The notes beneath the pieces are model-generated. The model worked only from the letters and a program-made list of their open reading frames with translations, was not told where the DNA came from and did no database searches. Below, in pieces: positions 63,297-64,000 of a DNA stretch of 64,000 nucleotides (its first letter is position 1; each line of letters opens with the position of its first letter). The position numbers were made by a program, and so were the translations under genes. Source of the DNA: an uncultured beta proteobacterium (GTDB lineage: Bacteria; Pseudomonadota; Gammaproteobacteria; Burkholderiales; Burkholderiaceae); assembly GCA_903871735.1 (NCBI GenBank), contig CAIQHU010000185.1:34144-98143 (forward strand), given 5' to 3'.

Positions 63297-64000
63297 GTTC
63301 ATTACACACCCTGCATATCAACCCGTTGATCTTAGCCGGGTTAAATGGTAGTAATTGGCATTTGGCTGACTATGAGTCCCGTGGCGGCTATACACAATTA
63401 AAAAATATCCTTGAGCAGAAAATTCCTCCCGAAGAGGTGATTGCAAGAGTGAAAGCCTCCGGACTTCGAGGCCGGGGTGGAGCTGGTTTTCCGACTGGTT
63501 TGAAATGGAGTTTTATGCCACGTCAGTTACCGGGTGACAAATATTTAGTTTGTAATTCGGATGAGGGGGAGCCTGGCACCTTTAAAGATCGGGATATTTT
63601 GCGGTATAACCCCCATGCTTTAATTGAAGGCATGGCCATTGGCGCTTACGCCATGGGAATTCCGGTTGGTTACAACTATATTCACGGTGAGATTTGGCAA
63701 GAATATACAATCTTTGAGCAAGCGCTTGAAGAGGCGCGTTCTGCGGGATATTTAGGCAAGCAAATTTTAGGATCAGACTTTTCTTTTGAGTTGCATGCGC
63801 ATCATGGCTACGGTGCTTATATTTGTGGCGAAGAGACTGCCTTACTAGAATCTTTAGAAGGAAAAAAGGGGCAGCCTAGATTTAAACCACCGTTTCCGGC
63901 AAGTTATGGATTATTTGGTAAGCCAACAACCATCAACAACACGGAAACTTTTGCTGCGGTACCGTTTTTATTGCAAGTTGGGCCTGAGGCCTATTTGAAA
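63293..64000 (+). CDS. nuoF: NADH-quinone oxidoreductase subunit F, 3'-truncated by the window edge
   Basis: 51-kDa NADH- and FMN-binding subunit. ATG 63293 overlaps the nuoE stop (ATGA), and the frame stays open to the last base (236 codons visible). [16 protein letters not shown] is the NADH-binding glycine-rich loop; [16 protein letters not shown] and [17 protein letters not shown] form the FMN site. The 4Fe-4S cysteines near the C-terminus lie beyond the window. Confidence 0.97.
   Translation, partial: MSSLHTLHINPLILAGLNGSNWHLADYESRGGYTQLKNILEQKIPPEEVIARVKASGLRGRGGAGFPTGLKWSFMPRQLPGDKYLVCNSDEGEPGTFKDRDILRYNPHALIEGMAIGAYAMGIPVGYNYIHGEIWQEYTIFEQALEEARSAGYLGKQILGSDFSFELHAHHGYGAYICGEETALLESLEGKKGQPRFKPPFPASYGLFGKPTTINNTETFAAVPFLLQVGPEAYLK

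Overview
The window reads as one contiguous, gene-dense stretch of a betaproteobacterial chromosome, most likely Burkholderiales and close to Polynucleobacter. The grounds are: the order RDD - DUF3106 - DUF3619 - ECF sigma, then ilvI-ilvH-ilvC-psd-pssA-leuA, rpsO-pnp-tpiA-secG-tRNA-Leu-nuoABCDEF; a hemCDXY operon; two Bug/TctC-type solute receptors; and AT-leaning codon use (GC looks mid-40s percent by eye, not computed). No insertion sequence, phage, integrase, CRISPR array or rRNA was found. Both ends cut genes: hemC lacks its first codons and nuoF runs off the right edge.

Layout. 1-3794: heme genes hemC-hemD-hemX-hemY. 3804-9135: DEAD-box RNA helicase, aldehyde dehydrogenase, msrA, pdxH and tcdA. 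9118-16852: a cyanophycin island. A minus-strand ABC transporter with an N-terminal zinc ribbon plus a DUF1854 gene diverges from two tandem cyanophycin synthetases: a shortened one whose Mur-ligase P-loop is destroyed, and a full-length CphA1. 17068-19604: amino-acid permease plus alanine dehydrogenase, translationally coupled, behind a leader with a terminator and a hairpin over the ribosome-binding site. 19601-31560: acyltransferase, PcaC-like protein, Bug receptor, pepN-fbp, a rubrerythrin/Fe-S/DUF3501 operon, an EamA exporter, a tungstate-type ABC permease and ATPase, and a copper chaperone. 31640-46147: ilvD and a mixed housekeeping set (BaiN-like flavoprotein, LOG, RutE-like, fluC/crcB, gamma-carbonic anhydrase, trhO, rluF-like, uup, SDR, FtsX-like permease, Bug-TauD pair). 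46309-48602: ECF sigma factor module. 48801-55580: branched-chain amino acid synthesis (ilvI, ilvH, ilvC, leuA) interleaved with phosphatidylethanolamine synthesis (psd, pssA). 55835-59759: rpsO, pnp, tpiA, secG. 59841-64000: tRNA-Leu(GAG) and the start of the respiratory complex I operon.

The most informative signals that ordinary gene calling would miss are regulatory. Between pssA and leuA there is a 27-codon leucine-rich leader peptide (53836-53919), a strong intrinsic terminator (53960-53990) and a competing pairing: a complete leucine-attenuation system whose leader start codon sits about where transcription should begin. Other structured leaders lie before the amino-acid permease, fluC, rpsO, pnp, ilvI and the helicase.

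The most unusual gene set is the cyanophycin island. It suggests that this organism stores nitrogen as an Asp/Arg polymer. No cyanophycinase or isoaspartyl dipeptidase is in the window.
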